Positions 53,262-61,368 of a stretch of DNA of 64,000 bases are shown piece by piece. Every line of letters begins with the position of its first letter. Positions within the stretch are counted from its first letter, which is position 1. A model generated the notes under the pieces. That model was not told the origin of the DNA. It worked only from the letters and a program-made list of their open reading frames with translations, and made no database searches. The stretch covers positions 27,308 through 91,307 of the forward strand of contig CAJQPY010000012.1 in the NCBI GenBank assembly GCA_905480335.1, read 5' to 3'. Both the position numbers and the translations under genes were made by a program. The stretch comes from an uncultured Ilumatobacter sp. (GTDB lineage: Bacteria; Actinomycetota; Acidimicrobiia; Acidimicrobiales; Ilumatobacteraceae).

Positions 53262-53423
53262 CGGTAGCCCGGCGAGAACCGGGTGTTCAATGGTGCCGTG
53301 GCTGGGTGCGTGGATTCGCCCTGGCGATCTTGGTGTTCCCAACAACTACGCGCAGAGATGCGCTTAAGCGACAGTCTGATGTGCGAGAGTTCACAACGAC
53401 AAACACTGTGGAACAATGTTGTG

Positions 53424-53960
53424 ATGGCAACGGATTCTGTGAGTCGACGCACGTTCGGCACCGGTCGCGATGGCGACCACCCCGATCGAGACGACGAGTG
53501 GGCGGCGTTGCGACAGCGCTTCCTTAAGCCGCCTGAGTCGCGCCCCGCATCGTCTGCGCGCGGCCAACACCATCAGGCGCTGATCTCCTCTGACGTGGAG
53601 CGCACGATTGACTTCTACCAAGGGCTGCTTGAGTTCCCGTTGACCGAGCTCTTTCAGAATCGTGACTACGTAGGGTCGACGCACTTTTTCTTCGACATTG
53701 GCAACGGTAACGCCCTTGCGTTTTTTGACTTCCCGGGTCTCGCTCTCGAGGACTACACCGAGGTACTAGGTGGGCACCATCATCTTGCAATTTCGGTCAC
53801 CCGTCAGAACTGGGAGCGTTTGAGAGGCAAGCTCGACGACGCTGGTGTCGAGACGTTCGAGCTCGGCGACACATCGCTCTACTTCGCCGGCCCGGACGGT
53901 GAACGGCTGGAATTAATTTCCGACGATCTCGGGAATATGTACGGAATGAAGGTGCTCTGA
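53424..53960 (+). CDS. VOC-fold (glyoxalase/bleomycin-resistance) protein
   Basis: From the ATG at 53424 the product has 178 residues. After a hydrophilic N-terminus, the VOC repeat starts HHQALISSDVERTIDFYQGLLEFPLTELF, then FFDIGNGNALAFFDF; the second module is HHHLAISVTRQNWERLRGKLDDAGV ending in LYFAGPDGERLELISDD. The metal ligands would be the first His, H of HHLA, and E of ERLELI. It could be an isomerase, a ring-cleavage dioxygenase or a binding protein. A 7-bp inverted repeat (TCACAAC, 53391-53397; GTTGTGA, 53418-53424) lies directly before the start. The frame upstream to 53283 is not supported. Confidence 0.82.
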   Translation: MATDSVSRRTFGTGRDGDHPDRDDEWAALRQRFLKPPESRPASSARGQHHQALISSDVERTIDFYQGLLEFPLTELFQNRDYVGSTHFFFDIGNGNALAFFDFPGLALEDYTEVLGGHHHLAISVTRQNWERLRGKLDDAGVETFELGDTSLYFAGPDGERLELISDDLGNMYGMKVL

Positions 53961-53963
53961 CCT

Positions 53964-54854
53964 TCAAGGCCGGCCGGCGTGGGCAACTTCGATGCGGGTT
54001 GAGTGGATTGCTCCCGTCGCCGTACCTGCGGCCACGTCGGGGCTTGCGTCCTCGCATGTGATGACGAACAGCGTCCGGCCGTCGTCGCCGCCGAGCATGC
54101 AGGCATACGTATTGTTCGGGGTCCCCATGCGAATCGTCGAGGGGTCGTGGATATCGCCGGATCCGATCACTCGAACAATCTGCCTGCCGGCAGCATCGGA
54201 GTACCAGATGCCTTCCTCCTCGTCGAGCGTGCAGCCGTCTGGAGCGGTACCGCGAACGGTGGCCCAGATTCGGGGCTCGGTCAACGATCCGTCGTGGTCG
54301 ATGGTGAACGCGGTGTACTGGCCGCCGAATGTCTCGCCGACGATCAACGTGCGATTACTGGGGGTGATGACCGCGCCGTTGGGGAACAGCAGCGGATGTG
54401 TGCTCGAAGTAACGTTGCCGTCGGGACGGACGATAACCAGTGTGGTCGGCTCGACCCCCTCGCCGCCTTCGAGGTCGAAGCCGAAATTGCCGACATAGGC
54501 GGTGCCGTCTTCGGCAACGACCATGTCGTTGCAGTGTCCGCCAGTGACCGCCGAGAGGTCGGCGTGTTCGACGACAGTCCCGTCGGCTTCGCACCGCATA
54601 ACCTTGCGGTCCAGCATCGAGACAAACAGCAGGCGACCGTCCGGTAGCCAACCAAGCCCTGATGGTCGGCCATCATGTTGGAGCTCGACATGACGAGTGC
54701 CGGTGCCGTCTGGGTGAATCTCGACCGACGAGATCGTGCGCTGGTAGAAGTCGCTGAACCACAGGCGGCCGTCATGCCAACGCGGTCCTTCACCGAAGTC
54801 GATCCCGTCGATTACAAGAGTCCAGTCAGCGTGCATCTGTGTCGAGGAATCCAT
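53964..54854 (-). CDS. SMP-30/gluconolactonase-like lactonase
   Basis: A 296-residue six-bladed propeller protein of the SMP-30 family. The metal ligands are expected in FGEGPRWHDGRLWFSD (Glu), GGHCNDMVVAEDGTAYVGNFG (Asn) and APDGCTLDEEEGIWYSDAAG (Asp). Repeated blade motifs (DGR.., DG..) occur every 40 residues. It probably opens a lactone. It is the last gene of a likely operon with the small unknown protein 19 bp upstream and the haloalkane dehalogenase, which may make the corresponding alcohol or lactone precursors. It converges on the VOC gene. Confidence 0.85.
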   Translation of the reverse strand: MDSSTQMHADWTLVIDGIDFGEGPRWHDGRLWFSDFYQRTISSVEIHPDGTGTRHVELQHDGRPSGLGWLPDGRLLFVSMLDRKVMRCEADGTVVEHADLSAVTGGHCNDMVVAEDGTAYVGNFGFDLEGGEGVEPTTLVIVRPDGNVTSSTHPLLFPNGAVITPSNRTLIVGETFGGQYTAFTIDHDGSLTEPRIWATVRGTAPDGCTLDEEEGIWYSDAAGRQIVRVIGSGDIHDPSTIRMGTPNNTYACMLGGDDGRTLFVITCEDASPDVAAGTATGAIHSTRIEVAHAGRP

Positions 54855-54873
54855 TTGACGAATCTACTGTGGA

Positions 54874-55209
54874 TCAGGGTTGGTGGAAGAAGGTCGGCAG
54901 GTCGGGATCGAGATGGACGTGGGCGGAGACGTCGCCTGCAGACCACATCGCATTAGTCTGCAGAATGGAGGGCCCGCTGATTGATTCGGCGCAGATAGCG
55001 GTGATGGTGTCCGATTGATCGGGTCCCCAGATGCGGCAGAACAACGATGATTTGCAGGCAGAGCCGAATCTGTTTATGACGTCGGAGTTCTCGGCGAGTG
55101 GGTACAGGCGAGGTCCGTTGCGGCCGATCAACATCTCGTCAGCGGAAACCAACGCCGCCACGTAGCGGTCGGTGGCCCGCTGCCATCTGAGGATGTGACG
55201 CTCGAGCAC
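54874..55209 (-). CDS. Unknown protein, 111 residues, between dehalogenase and lactonase
   Basis: A GTG-started frame (55209) on the same strand as both neighbours, with 56 bp to the dehalogenase and 19 bp to the lactonase. The N-terminal helix LERHILRWQRATDRYVAALVSADEML has an NTF2/SnoaL-like look, but the family cannot be named. It has two cysteines and a polar C-terminus. A few codons with the pattern LHEALRRSDVVDRR precede it in another frame, so it may be an N-terminally broken version of a longer protein. Confidence 0.45.
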   Translation of the reverse strand: MLERHILRWQRATDRYVAALVSADEMLIGRNGPRLYPLAENSDVINRFGSACKSSLFCRIWGPDQSDTITAICAESISGPSILQTNAMWSAGDVSAHVHLDPDLPTFFHQP

Positions 55210-55265
55210 CTTGCTCAGGTCACCGTCGGTCGACTACGTCACTGCGCCGCAGAGCCTCGTGCAGT

Positions 55266-56165
55266 TCATGCAGTGAGCCACCGTGCAATCGCCTCGCCGA
55301 TGTCGTCGGGGCTGTCCTCCTGGACGAAGTGCAGTCCGACGACGCATCGTTCGATCTGGTTTGGCCAGCCTCGACAAAATTCCCGCTGCTTCCCGACGAG
55401 GATCGAACCTGGGTCGGCATCGATGAACAGTTTCGGTATCTCGTTGGTGTTCATCCAGTCGGCATACGCCTGCACGATCTCGACGGTTTCGGCGGGACTT
55501 CCGTCGATTGGAATCTGGCGGGGCCAGGTCAACGTTGGGCGCCGCCCTTCGCCCACGTCGGCGAAGGGGGCCCGGTAGACCGCCATTTCGTCGGCGGTGA
55601 GACCGCTGATGATTGCGTTAGGAAGAATCGCCTCGACGAACAGGTTCTTCTCCAGGCACAGCTCCTCACCAGCGTCGGAGCGCATGCCCTGGAAGATTCC
55701 GCGTGCATTCGGTGGCCACTCGTCCCAGGAGGGAATCGGTTGAACGATCGCCTCCATATAAGCAATCCCCGCAACGCGCGACTCGTGGCGGCGAGCCCAA
55801 TCGAAGCCGAGCGCAGATCCCCAGTCGTGGACAACGAGCACTACCTCGTCGCCGATCTCGAGTTGATTGAGCAGTTCGTCGAGCCACGCCCGATGCTCCA
55901 TGAAGGTGTAGCTGTCGGGGCCCGCATCATCAAGTTTGTCCGAGTCTCCCTGTCCGATTAGGTCGGGTGCCACGACGCGACCCAGGCTCGACACGTGGGG
56001 GATGATGTTGCGCCACAGGTACGACGACGTCGGGTTGCCGTGAAGGAATAGCAGTGTCCTGCTCTGACCGTCGAGTAGCCCGGAGTCGAAATAGGCCATC
56101 GATTTCGACTGGCCGTCGACCGTGAGAGCAACAGATTTTTTTTGTAGCGGTGCGGTGGTCCCCAT
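55266..56165 (-). CDS. Haloalkane dehalogenase (HLD-II type)
   Basis: From the ATG at 56165 the product has 299 residues, the length of subfamily II dehalogenases. The catalytic set is visible: halide-binding N44 in LHGNPTSSYLWRN, nucleophile D114 with halide-binding W115 in VVHDWGSALG, catalytic acid E138 in YMEAI, and base H279 in VVGLHFVQEDSP. This Asp-His-Glu pentad with Asn/Trp is diagnostic of HLD-II. It hydrolyses carbon-halogen bonds of haloalkanes to alcohols. The lactonase and small protein downstream suggest a short halogenated-compound pathway. The long frame extending to 56396 lacks a start site. Confidence 0.93.
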   Translation of the reverse strand: MGTTAPLQKKSVALTVDGQSKSMAYFDSGLLDGQSRTLLFLHGNPTSSYLWRNIIPHVSSLGRVVAPDLIGQGDSDKLDDAGPDSYTFMEHRAWLDELLNQLEIGDEVVLVVHDWGSALGFDWARRHESRVAGIAYMEAIVQPIPSWDEWPPNARGIFQGMRSDAGEELCLEKNLFVEAILPNAIISGLTADEMAVYRAPFADVGEGRRPTLTWPRQIPIDGSPAETVEIVQAYADWMNTNEIPKLFIDADPGSILVGKQREFCRGWPNQIERCVVGLHFVQEDSPDDIGEAIARWLTA

Positions 56166-56295
56166 GGGCGCAGCCTGCCACGTCGCAGCCCGGCGCCGTT
56201 TAGTCGGCGCCTCGGTGGGCTCCGGTGGAGGCAAGCCCGTTCTGAACTCGTAAGAACAAGCCTCGGCTGGGATCCGGTCGCAACTGTGGCCGACG

Positions 56296-58365
56296 TCAGT
56301 TGTTGGCGCGGCGGACTCGCACCGATTTGTTTCGGATCTTTGCGCCGTCCATGCTGCGCAGCACTTTGCCAGCGTGCTTCTCCGGCACTTGCACAAAGGC
56401 TGACTTGTCGTTGATCTTGATTGCGCCGATTTCGCTGCCGCGCATGTTTGCCTCGTTGGCGATCGCGCCGACGAGGTCGCCAGGGCGAAGACCGGCTGAT
56501 CGCCCGAGATTGAACTGCAAGCTCACGAAGCCCGCTTCGACGTGGTGTGAACCATCTGGATTTCGGACGGCCCGGTTTTCGTGGCCGTCGCGCCGGGGAC
56601 GGTCGCCGCGCGAACCCCGTTCGTCCCGCTGGCCGCGATGGCCCTTGCGGTCGAGGCGTTCGCGGCCTTTCTCCGGTCGGCTCTGAATCTCGGGGATCTC
56701 CTCCTCGGTGCCTGTGCGGCCTGCGGCCTCGTGTGCCAATCGGACTGCAGCGACGGCAACCTCAACCGGGTCATGTTCAACGGTGAGCCGTTCCACGATG
56801 GTGCGGTACAGGTTGGCTGATTCGGGTTCGCCTATTTTTGCTTCGACTTCTGCTCCGGTCTTTTCCATCCGTCGCATGGTCAGGTCAGCAACCGTCGGGA
56901 CCCGTTCGATCGTAATGTTCTGCTTCGTGTAGCGGCCGATGTTGTTGATTTTGCGATGGTCCTTCGGGCCGCCGAGTGTGATGGCGATTCCCTCACGTCC
57001 GGCGCGACCGACACGCCCGATGCGGTGTGTGTAGGCCTCGGTCGTCTGCGGGATGTCGTAGTTGACGACATGGCTGAGGTGATCGACGTCGATGCCGCGG
57101 GCAGCCACGTCGGTGGCGATCAAAAGTGTGGCGACGCCGCTCTTGAGTCGTCCCATGGCTTTGTCGCGTTGATCCTGACTCATCCCGCCGTGGAGCGCCT
57201 CGGCCCGATAACCGCGACCATTCATTACGTCGGTGAGCTCGTCGACGTCGCCGCGGGTCCGGCAGAATACAATCGCTGCTTCGGGACTCTCCATGTCGAG
57301 AATTCGCCCGAGCGCCGACGCCCGGTGCGAGCGGTGTGTGAGATAGGCGCGCTGCGTCACCTTCGGTGTCGTGCCTTCGGTGTCGGTCGCCCGTTTGATG
57401 CTGATTCGCACCGGATCGCTCAGCTGGCGGGTGGCGATCGAGTCAATCCTGTTTGGCATCGTCGCAGAGAAGAGAATGGTCTGACGTTCCGGTGGAGCCG
57501 CATCGAGGATCGCCTCGAGATCTTCCGCGAAACCCATGTCGAGCATCTCGTCAGCTTCGTCGAGTACAACCATGCCGCAGTTGGAGAGGTCGAGTGAGCT
57601 GCGCTTGAGGTGGTCAAGCACCCGTCCGGGCGTGCCTATCACGATGTCGACGCCAGAGTTGAGCAGGCTGAACTGTGGGCCGATGTTGGTTCCCCCGAAT
57701 AGTGCTGCCATTCGCACCTTGCCCTGGGCGCCGTACTCCTTCATCGCCTCGGCGACCTGGTTGGCCAGTTCGCGGGTTGGCACGAGCACGAGACCGAATG
57801 GGAGCTTTGACCGCTTGGCGCCGGCCACGCGGTCAAGCATGGGTAAAGCGAATGCTGCGGTTTTACCGGTGCCGGTTGCGGCTTGACCAAGCAGGTCGAA
57901 CCCGTCGAGTAACGGTGGGATGGATTCTGCCTGGATCGGGGTTGGGATGACGTAGCCGAGTTCGGTGACCGCAGCGAGCAGATCGTCGGACAGTCCGAGG
58001 TCGGCAAACGTCACGGGTCCGTCGTCATCATCCTCGTCGTCCAAGTCGGCATCGGGTTCGTGGGCCGATTTGTCGCCGGCACTGGTGTCACTATCGGCGA
58101 GTTCACTGTCGGCATGTTCACCATTTACGCCGTTCTCGTCACCGAGGTCACCGTCACCGAGGTCGTCAATTTCGGTCATCAGTGAGCGGCTTTCGTAGGC
58201 AGCAAGCATCTCGTCGATCGGATCGGCTGGCGCGCCCGTGGGGGCGGGCAAGTCGGTGCGGGTCGCAACGTCGGGCACTTCAGCAGTGAGGGGAACCGGG
58301 TTGTCGGGCACTGCGTTGCCGGGCTCGGGCATGGAGGGGTGGTCGGACGGAGTGCTCTCTGACAT
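56296..58365 (-). CDS. deaD: DEAD-box RNA helicase (DeaD/CsdA-like)
   Basis: A 689-residue ATP-dependent RNA helicase. An acidic, disordered N-terminus (to about 118, with several DDDDD-type runs) precedes the Q motif FADLGLSDDLLAAVTELGY, motif I AATGTGKT (162-169), motif Ia PTREL, motif II DEADEMLDMGF, motif III SAT, motif V ATDVAARGIDVDHL, and VI HRIGRVGRAG. A basic linker rich in RGD/RR follows, then the C-terminal DbpA-type RNA-binding domain FVSLQFNLGRSAGLRPGDLVGA ending VRVRRANN. It unwinds RNA for ribosome assembly and cold adaptation. The gene is monocistronic. Confidence 0.93.
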   Translation of the reverse strand: MSESTPSDHPSMPEPGNAVPDNPVPLTAEVPDVATRTDLPAPTGAPADPIDEMLAAYESRSLMTEIDDLGDGDLGDENGVNGEHADSELADSDTSAGDKSAHEPDADLDDEDDDDGPVTFADLGLSDDLLAAVTELGYVIPTPIQAESIPPLLDGFDLLGQAATGTGKTAAFALPMLDRVAGAKRSKLPFGLVLVPTRELANQVAEAMKEYGAQGKVRMAALFGGTNIGPQFSLLNSGVDIVIGTPGRVLDHLKRSSLDLSNCGMVVLDEADEMLDMGFAEDLEAILDAAPPERQTILFSATMPNRIDSIATRQLSDPVRISIKRATDTEGTTPKVTQRAYLTHRSHRASALGRILDMESPEAAIVFCRTRGDVDELTDVMNGRGYRAEALHGGMSQDQRDKAMGRLKSGVATLLIATDVAARGIDVDHLSHVVNYDIPQTTEAYTHRIGRVGRAGREGIAITLGGPKDHRKINNIGRYTKQNITIERVPTVADLTMRRMEKTGAEVEAKIGEPESANLYRTIVERLTVEHDPVEVAVAAVRLAHEAAGRTGTEEEIPEIQSRPEKGRERLDRKGHRGQRDERGSRGDRPRRDGHENRAVRNPDGSHHVEAGFVSLQFNLGRSAGLRPGDLVGAIANEANMRGSEIGAIKINDKSAFVQVPEKHAGKVLRSMDGAKIRNKSVRVRRANN

Positions 58366-58488
58366 GGCTTCGATCCCTTTGGAGCACAGTCGCTCCGTTT
58401 TGCGCCCCGTGGTTTCGAAGCCCTCTCAGACTACGGGGCAGAACACCTCAATGTCGCGGACTGACCCGTCTCTGCAGGTGTCACGCGC

Positions 58489-59346
58489 TCAGGCATCGGC
58501 CATCGTGGCGACGAGTGGCGCGTACTCGTCAAGCTTGGCCATGACTTCGTCGCGTGGACCCTGCGGAAGACCCAGCACGGCGCGCGAGATCCCGCTCTTG
58601 GCCATCGCAGTGAGCGTCTCCTCCGAGGGGGCCGCCCCAAATACGCCACGTTCGACTGTCTCAGGGTCACGTCCGATCGCTTCACATGCTTCGACGATCA
58701 CTTGCCACTTCTCGAGTGGATGGCGCCCGCCGATCGGCATCCACCCGTCACAGAACTCGGCGATGTGCCCGGCGGTCTTCGGGCCGGCATTGCCACCCAG
58801 GATGACGGGAGGGCCGCCGTCCTGCGTCGGCTTGGGCCATGACCATGATGATGAGAACTGAACGTGGTCGCCCTCGAACGACGCCTCGTCCTCGGTCCAT
58901 AACCGCTTCATCGCCAGTACATTTTCGCGAAGCATGTCGCGGCGCTTTGTGTACACCGTGCCGTGGTGTGCCATTTCTTCCTTGTTCCAGCCGTAGCCGA
59001 CGCCGAACAAGAATCGGCCGTTCGAGATGCGGTCGAGGCTGGCGACTTCCTTGGCAGTGTGGATCGGATCGCGTTGAGCAACGAGACAGATGCCAGTTGC
59101 GAGCTTGATCTCGGTCGTCACAGCTGCACAGGCGGCCAGCGACACGAATGGGTCATGCGTTCGCCAGTAGAACTCGGGCAGTGGTGGGGCGCCTTCGTTG
59201 CCACCCCATGGCGTTACCCGACTGGTCGGGATGTGTGAATGCTCAGGGAACCAGAGTGATTCGAAGCCGCGGGTTTCGGCTTCGCGGGCGAGTTCGACTG
59301 GGTCGATCGTCTGGTCGGTAGGGAAGAGGAGTACGCCTAGGTCCAT
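58489..59346 (-). CDS. LLM-class F420-type oxidoreductase
   Basis: From the ATG at 59346 the product has 285 residues. The barrel begins MDLGVLLFPTDQTIDPVELAREAETRGFESLWFPEH, followed by EIKLATGICLVAQRDPIHTAKE and GGRF-like SNGRFLFGVGYGWNKEEMAHHG. This matches the PxEH/RDPxxTAKE/GxGWNxEE series of TIGR03619-like F420 enzymes. The C-terminus shows PVILGGNAGPKTAGHIAEFCDGWMPI and a terminal GLPQGPRDEVMAKLDEYA. The substrate is unknown. A longer frame to 59373 adds nine residues of doubtful value. It is a clear intact relative of the pseudogene at 40290. Confidence 0.87.
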   Translation of the reverse strand: MDLGVLLFPTDQTIDPVELAREAETRGFESLWFPEHSHIPTSRVTPWGGNEGAPPLPEFYWRTHDPFVSLAACAAVTTEIKLATGICLVAQRDPIHTAKEVASLDRISNGRFLFGVGYGWNKEEMAHHGTVYTKRRDMLRENVLAMKRLWTEDEASFEGDHVQFSSSWSWPKPTQDGGPPVILGGNAGPKTAGHIAEFCDGWMPIGGRHPLEKWQVIVEACEAIGRDPETVERGVFGAAPSEETLTAMAKSGISRAVLGLPQGPRDEVMAKLDEYAPLVATMADA

Positions 59347-59534
59347 TGTTCGACCGTACCCGGGTGATTTCATTCGGCGTCTACTCTGCTGAGTTACATG
59401 CCGGCGCTGCCGTTTGTGGCCGCAACGACCGACGCAATGATGAACCAGGGCGGTGAAGCAGTGGACGCGGCTGCGTTTGAATGGTCGACGGGAGTCAGGG
59501 GAGTGAGGGGTGCGGCCGCATTGACGTGGCGAAG

Positions 59535-60023
59535 TCAGTCGCGGAAGTTTTGGAACTGCAGCGGGATCCCGATGTCTTCGGATTTGAGGAGCGCGATGAC
59601 GTTCTGAAGTGCGTCGCGCTTCTTGGCCTGCACCCGTATCGAGTCACCTTGGACCTGGCTGCTCACACCTTTGGGACCCTTTTCTTTGATCGTGCGATTG
59701 ATCAGCTTGGACTTCTCTTGGGAGATCCCGACCGCAATGGTCATCACCTGACGGACGGTGTTCTGGCTTGCTTCTTGGACGTCGCCGTACTCGACGCCGC
59801 GAAGCGACACACCGCGCTTGACGAGCTTTTCCTCGACGACGATGCGCAATGCGTTCAGGCGATCCTCGCTTGCGGTGTGCATCGTGATCGTCAGCTCGCT
59901 GAGATCGATCGAGGAGTCGGTGTTCTTGAAGTCGTATCGGTTGGCGATCTCGCGCTGTGCCTGATCGATCGCGTTCTTGACTTCCTGCTCGTCCACTTCG
60001 GAGACGACGTCGAAACTTGCCAT
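59535..60023 (-). CDS. YajQ-family nucleotide-binding protein
   Basis: From the ATG at 60023 the product has 162 residues with the complete YajQ sequence pattern: SFDVVSEVDEQEVKNAIDQAQREI, YDFKNTDSSI, LKRGVSLRGVEYG-like VKRGVSLRGVEYGDVQEAS, and the end GIPLQFQNFRD. The two ferredoxin-like domains bind nucleotide; some homologues bind cyclic di-GMP and act as transcription co-factors. The frames extending to 60215 are unlikely to be coding because they cross into the tRNA-Tyr gene on the other strand. It is divergent from tRNA-Tyr by about 125 bp. Confidence 0.92.
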   Translation of the reverse strand: MASFDVVSEVDEQEVKNAIDQAQREIANRYDFKNTDSSIDLSELTITMHTASEDRLNALRIVVEEKLVKRGVSLRGVEYGDVQEASQNTVRQVMTIAVGISQEKSKLINRTIKEKGPKGVSSQVQGDSIRVQAKKRDALQNVIALLKSEDIGIPLQFQNFRD

Positions 60024-60147
60024 GTTTGCAACGGTAGCGGAGGGGACGCCATGGGTTGCGTGCCGGATCATGGACGGTACGCTCTGCCCTCCAGCCCGAC
60101 CGGCGACCGCGATGCTCGAGTCGTACGTCTGTCGAGCAGGAACCAGA

Positions 60148-60230
60148 GGGTCGGTGTCCGAGCGGCCAAAGGAAGCAGATTGTAACTCTGCCGGCGTATG
60201 CCTTCGTAGGTTCAAATCCTACTCGGCCCA
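60148..60230 (+). tRNA. tRNA-Tyr (GTA)
   Basis: An 83-nt class II tRNA. Acceptor GGGTCGG pairs with TCGGCCC (with G-U pairs), the anticodon stem GCAGA/TCTGC carries the loop TTGTAAC (anticodon GTA), a long variable arm CGGCGTATGCCTTCG follows, and the T stem GTAGG/CCTAC closes with the loop TTCAAAT. The discriminator A is at 60230. CCA is not encoded. A TTGCGT/TACGCT pair at 60056-60083 may be the promoter. Confidence 0.95.
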
Positions 60231-60286
60231 CAATTAGGGGGCGGTTGCAAGACGGAGTTGTCCGTTTAGCGAGACGCTTTTAGATC

Positions 60287-60317
60287 GGGAGCCCGTCAGC
60301 TCAGCTGGCGGGCTCCC
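60287..60317 (+). terminator. Rho-independent terminator after tRNA-Tyr
   Basis: GGGAGCCCGTCAGC (60287-60300) and GCTGGCGGGCTCCC (60304-60317) form a 14-bp stem with one G-T wobble and a loop of three bases (TCA), then GTCGTTTC. Confidence 0.85.
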
Positions 60318-60886
60318 GTCGTTTCGGCTCACAGCCCACCGATGTCTCACGCAACTGATGCGACCTGCGAAGCCGCCCCACAGGTGGACAGCTCAACGGT
60401 GGCCATTTTTGGCCCGTCTTACTTTTACGGTCACGCCCTGTGGCCACCCGGGTGGGTGGCGCTTTGGGCGCTGTGAGGTCGCGGCGTTCCGATTTTTGGT
60501 CCCGGGATGAATTTTGCGGTGCGCCGACGGCACCCAGCCGGCCGCAAAGCGGCGCACCCAGCCGCGGGCAGACGTCGCCACGATCCACTGTTCGGTGACC
60601 GCTGTCAGGCATCAGACACAGCACCAGCCGCCGGGTTACAGCACCAAGCATTGGATTACAGCACCAAGCGTTGGATTGTTGTCGCAGGCGGCAGAGACGA
60701 AAGACAGCGCGCCACCTCTGGAGTCGACTTGGCCCGCCTGATAGAGGTGCCCCGGGCCGCCCGACCTCGACGTGCGGGCGGCGCATTTAGCGGCTTAGCG
60801 TTGCGCCGTGACCGAGGGGCGTTAGAGCCGGCCTGTGCTGAAGGTTCGAAGGGGATTTGACCGGCTCTCCGCTCTTGTGCGCCGGC
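60318..60886. other. Gene-free region holding the tandem repeat
   Basis: About 570 bp between the tRNA-Tyr terminator and the tiny membrane genes. Frames on both strands are basic and repetitive and look non-coding. Its one structured element is the 3 x 20-bp repeat at 60618-60677, listed separately. Confidence 0.45.
60618..60677. repeat. Three tandem 20-bp units (ACAGCACCAAGCRTTGGATT)
   Basis: Units occupy 60618-60637, 60638-60657 and 60658-60677. Units 2 and 3 differ at one base; unit 1 shares ACAGCACCA but has diverged after it (GCCGCCGGGTT). They follow each other without spacer. There is no coding function visible. Confidence 0.8.
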
Positions 60887-61015
60887 TCAGCCGTTGCTCT
60901 CGGATTCCGTTCGGTCAGCCCACCGACCGAAGCTCAACATCGCGTAGAGGAACACGCCGGTGCCGACGATGCCTGAGACGGCGGTGCCGGCGATGAAGAG
61001 GGCGGTCTCGTTCAC
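60887..61015 (-). CDS. 42-residue single-pass membrane protein
   Basis: A very small gene starting with GTG at 61015, which overlaps the TGA of the preceding gene (GTGA), and ending with TGA at 60887. The product is a short polar N-terminus, a helix (ALFIAGTAVSGIVGTGVFLYAML), then SFGRWADRTESESNG. The overlap with the 63-residue membrane protein implies translational coupling and a joint complex. No family can be named; similar one-helix proteins accompany respiratory or envelope complexes. It is too short to be found by ordinary length filters. Confidence 0.62.
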   Translation of the reverse strand: MNETALFIAGTAVSGIVGTGVFLYAMLSFGRWADRTESESNG

Positions 61016-61203
61016 TTTGGGGTTCCCCGGTGGGCAAGGACGAATGCGCCGAGGGCCAGGATCGATGGGACCCAGATGCCGACGTAAATGCCGTTAAGGC
61101 GACCGTCCATGTCGTCGGCTTGAAAGTAGATCGCCACACTAAGGATGAAACTGGCGAAGGCTGCGAGAAGGAAGCTGCCCTTCAGAATGTGTTCAGGTTG
61201 CAT
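61012..61203 (-). CDS. 63-residue two-helix membrane protein
   Basis: An ATG-started frame (61203) of 63 residues with two hydrophobic helices, GSFLLAAFASFILSVAIYFQ and GIYVGIWVPSILALGAFVLA, joined by the polar loop ADDMDGRLN. It ends HRGTPK with a basic cytosolic tail. No family is recognised. The 42-residue gene overlaps its stop. It is divergent from the Rieske gene, with about 165 bp between the starts. Confidence 0.66.
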   Translation of the reverse strand: MQPEHILKGSFLLAAFASFILSVAIYFQADDMDGRLNGIYVGIWVPSILALGAFVLAHRGTPK

Positions 61204-61368
61204 TAAGCCATCTTCCCACTACCGCCTGGTGTTGACCTCACTCTGCGGGTTTGAGAGGGCGATTGGAAGGCAGTCTGATACGCGCTCTCGATCAGTGTCG
61301 CAGTCCGACTCGTCAACGTTGAGCTGCGCAGGCAACCCTGGACTTGTAGTGTTGGAAGCAGCTCGGGG

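Noticed and set aside
60618..60677. CRISPR array at the tandem repeat.
   Set aside because: Units are contiguous without spacers, only three copies, and no cas genes are near.
60301..60860. Possible protein frames around the 20-bp tandem repeat (161 and 117 residues).
   Set aside because: Both frames are basic, repeat-derived and lack start signals; the stretch is better seen as non-coding.
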